Assembly (NCBI GenBank): GCA_905612265.1
Contig: CAJQRI010000024.1
Location: 1 to 35,750, forward strand
Source of the DNA: an uncultured Nitrospinota bacterium
Lineage (GTDB): Bacteria; Nitrospinota; Nitrospinia; Nitrospinales; VA-1
Direction of reading: 5' to 3'
Length of the DNA: 35,750 nt
Shown here: piece by piece, positions 23,803 to 33,056 of the stretch
Position numbering within the stretch: the first letter of the stretch is position 1
Layout of the letters: every line of letters begins with the position of its first letter
Made by a program: the position numbers and the translations under genes
Notes under the pieces: generated by a model
What the model was told of the DNA's origin: nothing
What the model saw: the letters and a program-made list of their open reading frames with translations, nothing else
Databases searched by the model: none

Positions 23803-24351
23803 TTGAGTAAATTTTATACAGAACTGGATGAAAAACTGCAGGAGATTATGGCTGAGAAGAAAAAATTCTTTGTCGGCATAGCTGATACCGATGGCCGCGT
23901 CAATCTATCCCCAAAGGGTATGGGCAGTATTAAAATTATCAAAGAAAATCAATTGATATAACTCAACCTTACTGGCATTGTTAACGAAACTACCGTTCAT
24001 TTGCTAAAACAGCGTTGCATGACCCTCATGTTCTGCTCGTTTGAAGGGAAACCTTTGATGTTATGCGTTTACGGAAGGGCTCGGGTTATTTACCCTAGAG
24101 ACGGTGAATGGACGAAGTGGATCACATTGTTTTCCAAATACCCCTGGTTCGCGAAAAATATGAATGATCATGGCGACTCGGCACAGACCTCCTGCAGTTT
24201 CGTAATTCCAAGCTTTGATTATCAAGAGGGTCGGAAAGACCTGGTCTATTGGACAAATAAAATCAGTGATGAGGGGGTTAAAAACTACTAGAAAGAAAAA
24301 ATCCAGACCAGTATTGGCGGTAAACCTACCAAAAATATTATGAACAATTGA
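23803..24351 (+). pseudogene. PNPOx-like FMN-binding family protein broken by two in-frame stops
   Basis: A single frame from TTG 23803 to TGA 24349 reads as a pyridoxamine 5'-phosphate oxidase-related protein: FYTELDEKLQEIMAEKKKFF, NLSPKGMGSIKI, LNLTGIVNETTVHLL, MTLMFCSFEGKPL, DSAQTSCSFVIPSFDY and a terminal KEKIQTSIGGKPT. These match, in order, the usual family blocks. The frame is broken by TAA at 23959-23961, where relatives have a residue just before the LDLTG-like block, and by TAG at 24289-24291, just before the REKN-like end. No frameshift is present. Two point stops with otherwise good conservation suggest recent loss. Two sequencing errors are a less likely alternative. Confidence 0.8.
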
Positions 24352-24632
24352 CCTTGAGTTTCTCTCCTCTGACACCTTTGTGAAGTTTTCATGAATGTGA
24401 CATCAATGATCCGATACCTGATTTATCATTCGGGTTGAAAAATAGAGTATGCGCAGTTCAGTTGGTATAACTCAAAAGAGAAAGAGTGCCAGTAAAAAAA
24501 TAATGATGACCTGAAGTTTGGGAAAGCCTACAAAAATATCTCAGGCGAGTAGGGTTGGACTTTCAGAATTTTGTTGATGCTTGACTGAATATGTGGGTAT
24601 TGGGCGTAACGTATTACTGTTTTTTAATGATA

Positions 24633-26054
24633 TTAAATGCCTAAACGGCTGGTGAGAATTTTGGTCCCCATGCGGGCTTTGGCGGTGAAGTCAGACCAGG
24701 AGCGTAGCTTGGTAATCTGTTTCATGATGTAGGTGGGGCTGCGGTAGAACCGCGCGTGGCACTCATCCTGAATTTGACGTAACTCTTCTTCGGTGAAATC
24801 CTTGTTCCAAAATTTGATTTTAAAGTCAGCAGTAGGGTTTTCGGCAAACTTTTGCCAGTAATCTTCTGGAACGATTCCTTCATCTAACATTTGATAATAG
24901 AGTTCAACCTTCGGGTAAGGTGTGCAGATGGAGAACTGCGCGTAATCGGGCTTAAGTTTCTTGGCGAAATCTACGGTGGCGAACATTTCTTCTTTAGTCT
25001 CATGAGGTATGCCGATCATCATGTAGGCGAAGAATCCCATGCCGACTTCGCGGGTCATCTTGCAGGCACGTTCCACTTTTTCCAGAGTCTGGCCTTTTTG
25101 AAGATACTGCAAATATTTAGGAGTTGCAGACTCGATCCCAAAATGGATGCGGTAGCAGCCGGCTTTTTTGAGTGCAGCCACTACTTCCGGGTTGATGGTG
25201 TCTACCCGGGCAGAAATTTTAAAATTTATTTTGATCCCTCGCTCGACAATCAGTTTACAAATTGCCAGTACATTTTTTTTGTCGATGGTGATGGTGTCAT
25301 CGACAAAAAATAAATCGTCCACTCCCATCTTCACCAGTTCTTCAACTTCATCGACAACGCTTTGGGGACTGCGAATTCGGAACTTGGTTTTGCGAATATC
25401 ACAGAAGGTGCAAGCCGCTGGGCACCCTCTTGTCGCTTGGATTGTGAAGAACTGTCGACCCTCACCAATAATATGTTGGTAGCTTGAAACATCGACAAGA
25501 TGGCGAGCGGGAAAAGGCAATTCATCAAGATCAAGAAGCTCAGTTTCTGCCGGGTTGATATGTGGGGTGCAATCCTGTTTCCAGCCTAGGCCATTAATAG
25601 ATGATAAAGGTTCTGTTTCTTTATCTAATGCTAATGTCAGGCGACTAAATATTTTTTCTCCTTCACCAAAAACCACATAATCTATATCTGGAAGACTGAG
25701 AGTTTCTTTGGGGTATAAGTTGACATGTGGTCCACCGAGGCAGATTTTAATGTTTGGGTGTTCGAGCTTAAGGACTTTTGCGGTACGCAGGGCATCTAGT
25801 AAATTGAAAGTCATGATGCTCATGGCGACCATATCAGGGTTAATTTCTCGGACACGGGCAAGCATAGTTTCTTCCGAAACATTTTCTGGAGGACAGTCTA
25901 TGAAGGTCGCGGTGTTCCCCGTTTCGCGCTCGTAGTAAGCGGCAACATAAAGAAGACCGAGTTTAGGGTAATAGCCTTTACCGCCTTCCAGTGCTTTTGG
26001 CACGGAGGACTCAAGAGATGTGGTTTCGGGTGGGACAAGGAATAAAATTTTCAT
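24633..26054 (-). CDS. B12-binding-domain radical SAM protein
   Basis: From the ATG at 26054 the protein has 473 residues. The N-terminal cobalamin-binding-like domain has MKILFLVPPETTSLE, PDMVAMSIMTFN and KICLGGPHVNLYP. The radical SAM core follows with CPAACTFCDI (CxxxCxxC), FFVDDTITIDKKN and FGIESATPKYLQYLQKGQT. The C-terminal part (DYAQFSICTPYPKVELY) matches the BchE/hopanoid-modifying type. Such enzymes do methylations, ring closures or rearrangements on lipids, tetrapyrroles or natural products. No pathway neighbour is present, so the substrate is unknown. A TTG four codons upstream is a less likely start. The gene diverges from the hydroxyacid dehydrogenase. Confidence 0.9.
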   Translation of the reverse strand: MKILFLVPPETTSLESSVPKALEGGKGYYPKLGLLYVAAYYERETGNTATFIDCPPENVSEETMLARVREINPDMVAMSIMTFNLLDALRTAKVLKLEHPNIKICLGGPHVNLYPKETLSLPDIDYVVFGEGEKIFSRLTLALDKETEPLSSINGLGWKQDCTPHINPAETELLDLDELPFPARHLVDVSSYQHIIGEGRQFFTIQATRGCPAACTFCDIRKTKFRIRSPQSVVDEVEELVKMGVDDLFFVDDTITIDKKNVLAICKLIVERGIKINFKISARVDTINPEVVAALKKAGCYRIHFGIESATPKYLQYLQKGQTLEKVERACKMTREVGMGFFAYMMIGIPHETKEEMFATVDFAKKLKPDYAQFSICTPYPKVELYYQMLDEGIVPEDYWQKFAENPTADFKIKFWNKDFTEEELRQIQDECHARFYRSPTYIMKQITKLRSWSDFTAKARMGTKILTSRLGI

Positions 26055-26125
26055 GGGATTGAACAACTTTTTACTTTAATATTAGAATCTTAATTTTACC
26101 ACAGAAAACTTGAAAGGACGGCGTG

Positions 26126-27094
26126 ATGCCCATCGTTACCGTGACCAATATGTTTCCCGAGGCCGCATTGGAAAAACTAAGGTCGCATTGCGACTTACGG
26201 ACCAATCAAACAGAAATTCCGCCCACATCTGAAGATCTTAAGAAATATGCTTCAGAAAGTGCGGTGATCGTTACTTACTTATCGGACAAAATTAGCCGGG
26301 ACATTATTGATTGCGCGGTGAATTTGCGATTAATTGCTAATTATGGAGCCGGATTCAACAATGTTGACGTGGAGCATGCTGCTAAAAAGGGTGTCTGGGT
26401 GACTAATACTCCGGGAGTCTTGCATGAAACTACTGCCGATTTAACCTGGGCTATGATTCTTGGATCTGCCCGGCGCATTGTTCCGGCCGAGCGTTTTACT
26501 CGTGAAAACCGGTTCAAGGGCTGGCAGGCGAAAATGTATCTGGGTGGCGATGTTTATGGAAAAACTCTGGGCATAATAGGTTGTGGTGAAATTGGCTCGG
26601 CAGTTGCCCGTAGAGCTTCGGGATTCAATATGCGAGTTCTCTATTGCAACCGAAACCGACTGCCGGCAGAAAAAGAACAAGCTTTGAATGCGGTATATAC
26701 TCCGTTGGAAGAATTACTCCGACAATCCGACTTTGTTACTGTTCACGCTCCTTTGTCCGAGCAGACCCAACATATGATTGGTAAAGAACAATTTTTAATG
26801 ATGAAACCCACAGCATATTTCATTCATACCGCCCGGGGTAAAGTGGTGGATGATAAAGCTCTGTTCGAAGCGCTGAAAGAAGAAAAGATCGCTGGAGCGG
26901 CACTGGATGTTTATGAAAACGAACCGGCACTCACTGAAGGAATGACCGAGTTGGAGAACTTGATGCTACTGCCGCATATCGGCAGTGCTAGCCATGAAAC
27001 TAGAGATAAAATGGCAGACCTTGTTGCCGATAATGTGTTGGATGCTTTGGCTGATAAAACCCCGCGTAGCTTGGTGCTTTCCTGGAAAAAATGA
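26126..27094 (+). CDS. NAD(P)-dependent D-2-hydroxyacid dehydrogenase (glyoxylate/hydroxypyruvate reductase type)
   Basis: The ATG at 26126 has AAGGA seven bases upstream and is preferred over the GTG just before it. The 322-residue protein has the nucleotide-binding loop GIIGCGEIGSAVARRA. The catalytic set is Arg in HTARGKVVDD, Glu in DVYENEPAL and His in LPHIGSASHE. NYGAGFNNVDVE and TNTPGVLHETTADLTWAMIL are hallmarks of the glyoxylate reductase branch. It is soluble and probably reduces glyoxylate, hydroxypyruvate or a similar 2-oxoacid. It meets ychF tail to tail with six bases between the stops. Exact substrate is inferred only from the motif resemblance. Confidence 0.92.
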   Translation: MPIVTVTNMFPEAALEKLRSHCDLRTNQTEIPPTSEDLKKYASESAVIVTYLSDKISRDIIDCAVNLRLIANYGAGFNNVDVEHAAKKGVWVTNTPGVLHETTADLTWAMILGSARRIVPAERFTRENRFKGWQAKMYLGGDVYGKTLGIIGCGEIGSAVARRASGFNMRVLYCNRNRLPAEKEQALNAVYTPLEELLRQSDFVTVHAPLSEQTQHMIGKEQFLMMKPTAYFIHTARGKVVDDKALFEALKEEKIAGAALDVYENEPALTEGMTELENLMLLPHIGSASHETRDKMADLVADNVLDALADKTPRSLVLSWKK

Positions 27095-27100
27095 TACTCG

Positions 27101-28198
27101 TCAAACGTTAAAGCGGAAATGCATGATGTCACCGTCTTGAACGACGTATTCTTTGCCTTCAACTCTGAGCTTTCCGGCGTCTTTAATGCCTGCCTCTGAT
27201 TTATGTTCGACCAGGTCTTCCAGGCTATAAACTTCAGCGCGGATAAATCCTTTTTCGAAATCGGTATGGATAACTCCTGCCGCTACCGGAGCTTTCGCAT
27301 TTTTTGGGATCGTCCAGGCCCGGGTTTCTTTCTCTCCCGCTGTGAAGTAGGTAGAGAGTTCGAGCAGTCCATATCCGGCAGAGATCATGCGATCGAGCCC
27401 GGTTTCGGTCAGCCCCATTTCTTCCATAAACATTTGTTGTTCGTTGGGGTCTTCGATCTCCATAATTTCGCCCTCTATCTTTCCCGCAAGAGCGACTACG
27501 GATGATCCATCTTGTTCGGCAATCTGTTTGACCTTTTGCACGAGCTCATTATCTGTGTCGCTGGGGTCCATGACATTGCAAATATAAAGAACCGGTTTGG
27601 CACTTAAAAGAGTCAGGCTTTTTACATACTCTTTCTGTTCATCATTGAAACCGATAACGGATCGTGCCGGTTGGTTTTGATCAAGGGCTTCGGACAGTTT
27701 TGCGAGTACTTCAACCTGCATGCGGGCTTCCTTATCTCCAGATTTTGCCAGCTTTTCAATCTTGGTCTTTCTGCGGTCGAGAGATTCCATGTCAGAAATT
27801 ATCAACTCGGTGTTGATGGTGTCGATATCGGAGGCCGGGTCGATAGTGTCGCTGACGTGAGGCACATTGCCATCCTCAAAACAGCGAACTACATGAGCAA
27901 TAGCATCCACTTCACGGATGTGACCAAGAAATTTATTGCCTAGACCTTCTCCCGTGGATGCACCCTTTATGAGTCCGGCGATGTCAACAAACTCCATGGT
28001 CGTGGGAACAATTTTTTGGGTCTTGATGTAGGAAGTGATGGTATCCAGACGCATATCGGGAACTGGTACGATGCCGCTATTGGGTTCGATGGTGGTGAAC
28101 GCATAATTCCCAGCCAGGGCTTTAGTGCGTGTTAAGGCACCGAATAAAGTTGATTTCCCCGCATTGGGGAGGCCGACGAGGCCGCAGGTGAATCCCAT
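27101..28198 (-). CDS. ychF: Ribosome-associated ATPase/GTPase YchF
   Basis: YchF (OLA1) is an Obg-family P-loop protein that prefers ATP and binds ribosomes. The 365 residues match the family. Walker A is GLPNAGKSTLF, and the switch region has VDIAGLIKGASTGEGLGNKFL. A coiled region follows, and the nucleotide-specificity motif reads NVMD in place of the canonical NKxD, as usual for YchF. A C-terminal TGS domain ends the protein (VEGKEYVVQDGDIMHFRFNV). Its start lies six bases after the stop of narK, with AGGA upstream, so it is probably co-transcribed with narK, an unusual pairing. Confidence 0.95.
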   Translation of the reverse strand: MGFTCGLVGLPNAGKSTLFGALTRTKALAGNYAFTTIEPNSGIVPVPDMRLDTITSYIKTQKIVPTTMEFVDIAGLIKGASTGEGLGNKFLGHIREVDAIAHVVRCFEDGNVPHVSDTIDPASDIDTINTELIISDMESLDRRKTKIEKLAKSGDKEARMQVEVLAKLSEALDQNQPARSVIGFNDEQKEYVKSLTLLSAKPVLYICNVMDPSDTDNELVQKVKQIAEQDGSSVVALAGKIEGEIMEIEDPNEQQMFMEEMGLTETGLDRMISAGYGLLELSTYFTAGEKETRAWTIPKNAKAPVAAGVIHTDFEKGFIRAEVYSLEDLVEHKSEAGIKDAGKLRVEGKEYVVQDGDIMHFRFNV

Positions 28199-28204
28199 AT
28201 AACG

Positions 28205-29647
28205 TTATTTCCTTTTTTTATTAGGTTGGCCCTTATTTACTCCACTAATTGTGGAAAAGGGTTTTAGAAAAAACAGGCACAAGAATACCAGAAAAGCGTA
28301 GGCAGCGATGACTTTAAAAAACGTCTGTGGAGTCATGAAACTGAATAGGGTGAGAAAAATAACTGCCCCGACACTGCCATAGGCCCCCGCAAGTCCGGCC
28401 AGTTTCCCGGTCAGAGGTTTGGAGATCAAGGGAATTACCGCAAAACACGCCCCATTTCCCGCTTTTAAGAAAATGGATCCTATAATCGAAAGAGTTATAG
28501 CACTGGTGAGCTGCCAACTAGAATCTATCTCACCCATCAACCAGTGGCTCGCCATTCCCCCAAAGATCATGATGAAAAGGGTTCTCCGACGGCCGAACCG
28601 ATCAGAAAGCCATCCTCCTCCAGGCCGAGCCACCAGGTTCATGAAGGCGTAACTGGCTCCGAGCATTCCTGCTATTCCCACAGAAAGTGAGAAAGTTGTT
28701 TCTAAAAATTGAGGAAACATTGAAACGACCGCCAACTCAGAACCGAATGTCAGAGAATATACCAAGCTCAATATAGCGATCTGGCTGAACTCATATTTAT
28801 CTTTTTCGGGGGTGGGGTGTTGTAGTCGAGGAATATTGATTTTCCAGCATCGCAACGCGTTCAGAAAAAAAAGAAATACCATGCCAAGAATCAGAGTTAT
28901 GGAAAGGGAGTTAGAAAGCAGGGAAAATGGATGCTGGGAAAGCTTCCAGATAAGCAGAGTCACAGCCCCATATACGGGAAATAGAAACAGGATTTGTAAG
29001 GTCAAGTCCTTGTGCGCAGTGACCTCAATCACACCATGTAAGTCGACTAGAAAATTCTGGCCTTTTCCCGGAGCATCGGGGCAAAATCTGTAATAAACGA
29101 CTGCCCAGATAAGGCAAGCAAGTCCCGAAAGACCTGTCGCTATCCGCCACCCAGATTCTTCGGAAAAGAGAAGGGCAATCAGAGGGAGAGAAAATGTAGC
29201 AAATGCCGAGCCGAAGTTGCCCCAGCCCGCGTAAATACCTTGGGCAGTTCCCATTTTTTGAGGCGGGAACCACTCAGCGATCATTTTTATTCCGACAACA
29301 AACCCGCCACCAATAATACCCATCAACAAGCGGGTTATCAGCAATGTCTTGAAGTCCTGCGCCAAGGCGAATGCGAAACATACTAGTGCGGAGAAAATTA
29401 ACAGTCCACTGAACACTTTTTGCGGGCCGTACTTATCAACCCAGAAACCTATAATGATTCTGGCTGGAATGGTTAAAGCCACATTGCAAATCATCAACAC
29501 ATTGATCTCGGCAGAAGACAAGCCGAGGGCATGCATGATTGTAGTGTTGAAGGGAGCCATGTTGAACCAGGCCACAAAGGTCAGAAAAAATGCCACCCAG
29601 GTCAGGTGTAGAGTGCTCCATTGAGTTTTGCTAAAACCTAACATCAT
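28205..29647 (-). CDS. narK: NarK-type nitrate/nitrite transporter (MFS)
   Basis: This is a 480-residue protein with about 12 membrane helices. It has the MFS loop GFWVDKYGPQK, the nitrate signature AEWFPPQKMGTAQGIYAGWG followed by NFGS, and a second copy-like segment, AGNGACFAVIPLI and AGAYGSVGA, in the C-terminal half. These are diagnostic of the nitrate/nitrite porter family. It could import nitrate, export nitrite or exchange the two. No nitrate reductase or nitrite oxidoreductase is visible here. The ATG at 29647 is chosen because it starts just before the first helix, while the frame open upstream begins with TTG. It reads into ychF after six bases. Confidence 0.92.
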   Translation of the reverse strand: MMLGFSKTQWSTLHLTWVAFFLTFVAWFNMAPFNTTIMHALGLSSAEINVLMICNVALTIPARIIIGFWVDKYGPQKVFSGLLIFSALVCFAFALAQDFKTLLITRLLMGIIGGGFVVGIKMIAEWFPPQKMGTAQGIYAGWGNFGSAFATFSLPLIALLFSEESGWRIATGLSGLACLIWAVVYYRFCPDAPGKGQNFLVDLHGVIEVTAHKDLTLQILFLFPVYGAVTLLIWKLSQHPFSLLSNSLSITLILGMVFLFFLNALRCWKINIPRLQHPTPEKDKYEFSQIAILSLVYSLTFGSELAVVSMFPQFLETTFSLSVGIAGMLGASYAFMNLVARPGGGWLSDRFGRRRTLFIMIFGGMASHWLMGEIDSSWQLTSAITLSIIGSIFLKAGNGACFAVIPLISKPLTGKLAGLAGAYGSVGAVIFLTLFSFMTPQTFFKVIAAYAFLVFLCLFFLKPFSTISGVNKGQPNKKRK

Positions 29648-29766
29648 GGTGCCATTTTTGGGATTTGTTGAAGGACAAACGTGTGGCAAAAAGAGTCATG
29701 GGCTTTATATAGTAAGACAAGGGCGGGGGAAGAGATGATTCTATGATCCGTTTTATTGTTTCTCGT

Positions 29767-30084
29767 TTAAGGCTTATTGGTCATCATTTGATGGGACTTC
29801 ACCACGCCACTCGGAGTAAAAACGACGACGATGTCTTTGGTTATATCGTTGCCCAACGAGTTGTAGGCATTATATTCATAAGTCCAAATTTTAGAGCCGT
29901 TCTGAACACCCTTTTTAAAGGCGGGGCCAAACATGGCCTGAATTTCTTTCTGGGTAGTCGTTCCGGCAATGATATTTTTATAAAGAGACTCGTTAAAGTT
30001 TTTTCCTGTGGAGCCGCAACCGTAAATAAATAAAAAACTGACTAAGAGAATAATATTCCACATACGAGCGCTATTTATTTTCAT
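29767..30084 (-). CDS. Small SmpA/OmlA (BamE-like) lipoprotein
   Basis: From the ATG at 30084 the product has 105 residues. It has a lipoprotein signal ending in FIYGC (Cys is the lipidated residue) followed by Gly-Ser. The mature part has IIAGTTTQKEIQAMFGPAFK and GSKIWTYEYNAYNS, the pattern of BamE-like domains in which a TT-EI-FG motif precedes a W-Y strand. Function is likely outer-membrane or lipoprotein-complex support, but small size and low similarity limit certainty. An alternative ATG at 30099 overlaps the rng stop as TAATG, so rng and this gene are probably translated together. Confidence 0.8.
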   Translation of the reverse strand: MKINSARMWNIILLVSFLFIYGCGSTGKNFNESLYKNIIAGTTTQKEIQAMFGPAFKKGVQNGSKIWTYEYNAYNSLGNDITKDIVVVFTPSGVVKSHQMMTNKP

Positions 30085-30098
30085 TTTCTCAGACCTCA

Positions 30099-31625
30099 TT
30101 ATGATGCCACAACCTTATATTTTTCCAGATGCAGCTTTGGGTTCACTTGAAATGTAATTTCTATATTGTTCTGCTTTTCTATTTCTTCTAGAAAACTGTT
30201 CTCTTCTTCGAACAGCATGTTATAAACCGTGGGATGCATTTCGATATCAATTTTCTTTTTAGTGATATTGTCGGTTCCTCTCCGCTTAATTTCTCGTATG
30301 ATTTCGTAACAGACCGTCGAAGTGCTTTTTATATATCCTTTCCCATCACAATAATCGCAGGGGTCGCAAAGAGTTTGTGCCAGGCTCTCGCGGACGCGCT
30401 TACGGGTCATTTCGACCAGCCCCAGCTCAGAAATTTTAAGAATGCGAGTTCGTGAACGATCTGGTTTTAGTGCTTGTTTGAGCGCATTGGAAACCATTTC
30501 CTTGCTTTCTTCTTTAGCCATGTCAATGAAATCCACGATGATGATACCACCGATATTTCTGAGGCGAAGCTGGTACACGGTTTCTTTAACTGCCTCGAGA
30601 TTGGTTTTCAATATAGTGTCTTCAGGATCACTGCGGCCGACATATTTCCCGGTGTTGACATCAATGGCTACGAGAGCTTCAGTTTGATCGATCGTGATAT
30701 TGCCACCCGACTTGAGCCAGATGGTCCGGCCCAGAGCTCTATTGATATCCATTTCGATCCCATAATGATCAAAAATCGGCATCGGGTCTTTATATTGTTC
30801 AATTTTGTATGATAAATGCGGGAGATATGTGGAGCAGAATTCCAGGCACTTATTGAAATCTGAGTTCGAGTCGATCACCAACCGCTCGGTATCGTTGGTG
30901 AAAAGATCTCGTATAGATCTGAAAATTAGGTTCAGGTCTTCGTAAACGAGATGCGGGGCGATTAGATTTTCAGATTGTTTTTTCAGATTTTCCCAAAGGT
31001 GGTGAAGAAATTTCAGGTCTGAATCAAAGTCTGCACGCGTGGCATCTTGCCCGGCGGTTCGGACAATATATCCTTCGCCGGGATTGCCAATTTCGTTAAG
31101 CAGTATTTTCAGTCGTTCCTTCTCGTCTTCTTCCTCGATGCGTCGGGAAACGCTGATGTGGTTGACAGTTGGCATATAGACCAGATAGCGCCCTGGAAGG
31201 CTGATGTAATTGGTGATGCGGGCACCCTTGGTTCCCAGCGGATTCTTGGCAACCTGGACCAGAATCTCCTGGCCCTCTTGTAAAATATCCTGAATGCAGA
31301 TTCCATGATTGGGGCGACCGGGTTTTCCTGCAAAGAGTTCATCTGTTTCATTAGCCAGAGGGGGAGGGTCTATCTCGTCTTCGAATCCGAGCATATCGGC
31401 AACATCAATATCTCCTACATACAGAAAACCGGCTTTTTCCATCCCGATATCGACAAAGGCTACCTGCATTCCAGGGAGAATTTTGGTGACTTTACCCAGG
31501 TAAATATTTCCAACAATGCCTTTATTGGTTTTGTGTTCGATAAATAATTCAGAGACCTGATTGTTTTCCATCAAAGCAACACGAATTTCGCGCTGGTTGG
31601 AATTTATCAGTATTTCAGAAGGCAT
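30099..31625 (-). CDS. rng: Ribonuclease G/E family endoribonuclease
   Basis: RNase G cuts single-stranded A/U-rich RNA and matures 16S rRNA. The 508 residues fit RNase G, not the longer RNase E. An N-terminal S1-like domain (IYLGKVTKILPGMQVAFVD) is followed by the catalytic DNase I-like domain with AIDVNTGKYVG and IIIVDFIDMAKEE, whose aspartates bind magnesium. A zinc-link follows (CDPCDYCDGKG). There is no long C-terminal degradosome scaffold. It lies 89 bases downstream of rodA on the same strand; rng next to cell-shape genes is a common bacterial order. The BamE-like lipoprotein gene starts at its stop codon. Confidence 0.95.
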   Translation of the reverse strand: MPSEILINSNQREIRVALMENNQVSELFIEHKTNKGIVGNIYLGKVTKILPGMQVAFVDIGMEKAGFLYVGDIDVADMLGFEDEIDPPPLANETDELFAGKPGRPNHGICIQDILQEGQEILVQVAKNPLGTKGARITNYISLPGRYLVYMPTVNHISVSRRIEEEDEKERLKILLNEIGNPGEGYIVRTAGQDATRADFDSDLKFLHHLWENLKKQSENLIAPHLVYEDLNLIFRSIRDLFTNDTERLVIDSNSDFNKCLEFCSTYLPHLSYKIEQYKDPMPIFDHYGIEMDINRALGRTIWLKSGGNITIDQTEALVAIDVNTGKYVGRSDPEDTILKTNLEAVKETVYQLRLRNIGGIIIVDFIDMAKEESKEMVSNALKQALKPDRSRTRILKISELGLVEMTRKRVRESLAQTLCDPCDYCDGKGYIKSTSTVCYEIIREIKRRGTDNITKKKIDIEMHPTVYNMLFEEENSFLEEIEKQNNIEITFQVNPKLHLEKYKVVAS

Positions 31626-31714
31626 GACTTTCCTGTCTCAATTTGGATGATTAAAAAATTATAACATGCTAGGTGGGTCAAACTTGGAGAAAAAATAAAG
31701 GACGGCGCTTTTGT

Positions 31715-32815
31715 CTAATGTATATATCTTCGCATTTCAACATTCAAAAGCAGGCCTACTGCGAAAAAATGAGTGATGAGGGAGGAGCCACCATAACTCA
31801 GTAAAGGAAGGGGAATGCCGGTGATGGGAAATAGTCCAATGGTCATGCCAATATTGAAAATGACGTAAAACGTGATGGAACTGACGAGTCCCAGAGAAAG
31901 AAAAAAACCAAACCGGTCTGCAGCCCGAAAAGCGATGTTTAAACCTTTCAAGATGACAAAAAGAAATAAGGATAGAAGAATAACCACGCCAAAAAAACCA
32001 GTTTCCTCTGCGAAGACTGAAAAAATAAAGTCCGTATGTTTTTCAGGCAGGAAGTTGAGCCGACTTTGCGTTCCTGCAAGCAGGCCTTTCCCCCAGAATC
32101 CTCCAGACCCGATGGCGATTTTGGATTGGATAGAATGGTAACCGGCTCCAAGAGGATCGAGTTCCGGATTGAACAAGGTCAAAAGTCGACTCTTCTGATA
32201 GTCTTTTAGGAAGAGCCAAAGTGTGGGAGCCAGCATTAGCCCACCCGTGAAAAGTTTTATCAGGGTCTTTCTTTCCAATTCGATAGCGGCGACGAACACC
32301 AGGAAAATGAAAAGGATCATCATGGTGGTGCCGAGGTCGGGCTGGACAACAATGAGCCCTCCAAGGGCTGTCGTCATCAATGCCGGGATGATGAGATCTT
32401 TCAGCGTATATTGGTTCGACATCTTTCCCGATTCGAAATATTTTGCCAGCGCAATAATCAAGGAGACCTTGGCAAACTCAGAAACCTGGATGCTGATAGA
32501 GCCTATATGAATCCAACGTCGGGCGCCTGATGCGATAACTCCATTAACAAGCACATAAGCCAAAGCCAGCAGGGTAAGAAAATAGATTAGGTAGGCATAA
32601 CGGCTGAACATGCGGTAATCCAGCACTAAGGCGATAAACATGGCAACCAGTCCATAGCCGATCCAGTAAATTTGCTTGATATAGAGGCCGCGGAAAAAAG
32701 CTTCCGGACGACCATGGTTGGCGCTGTATATGGTGACAACACCAAGAATAGCGATTCCAAAGCATATCAGGAAAAACAACCAGTTGAAATTGGAAATTAG
32801 GCGCCGATTAATCAT
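31715..32815 (-). CDS. rodA: Rod-shape peptidoglycan glycosyltransferase RodA
   Basis: RodA is a SEDS-family polymerase that builds lateral wall peptidoglycan with PBP2. The 366-residue protein is a multi-pass inner-membrane protein. Family hallmarks are ARRWIHIGSISIQVSEFAK, VVQPDLGTTMM, SGGFWGKGLLAGTQS, LPEKHTDFIFSVFAEETGF and LPLLSYGGSS. The PBP2 partner (mrdA) and mreBCD are not in the window, though they may lie beyond. rng follows on the same strand. The presence of RodA suggests an elongated cell shape. Confidence 0.95.
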   Translation of the reverse strand: MINRRLISNFNWLFFLICFGIAILGVVTIYSANHGRPEAFFRGLYIKQIYWIGYGLVAMFIALVLDYRMFSRYAYLIYFLTLLALAYVLVNGVIASGARRWIHIGSISIQVSEFAKVSLIIALAKYFESGKMSNQYTLKDLIIPALMTTALGGLIVVQPDLGTTMMILFIFLVFVAAIELERKTLIKLFTGGLMLAPTLWLFLKDYQKSRLLTLFNPELDPLGAGYHSIQSKIAIGSGGFWGKGLLAGTQSRLNFLPEKHTDFIFSVFAEETGFFGVVILLSLFLFVILKGLNIAFRAADRFGFFLSLGLVSSITFYVIFNIGMTIGLFPITGIPLPLLSYGGSSLITHFFAVGLLLNVEMRRYIH

Positions 32816-33056
32816 GTGAGGATTTTATCATAGAGCATTGAAAATTATGGGATGTTTTCTTAGCTGCTAGGTTGTTCGGGTATATGTCGTCAAACGAAAG
32901 TGTGCCAAAGTAGATATTTTTAATAGACACATTCGGTTTGTAGTCCTTCGGTAAATATTTATCAAGTATAAGTTAAGCGACCCTAGTTTTAAGGTGATTT
33001 TTTTTTGGAGTGTGGTGTTTGGATTGCGTATGCTATTAAAGAACGGAAATAGTTGA

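Noticed and set aside
24451-24473. tRNA D-arm-like string (AGTTCAGTTGGTATAACT)
   Set aside because: No anticodon arm, T-arm (GGTTCGA-type) or acceptor pairing follows within 80 bases. It is at best a chance match or a tRNA relic.
28247-28255. Further DnaA-box-like TGTGGAAAA
   Set aside because: It lies inside the narK coding region as a single isolated match, as expected by chance.
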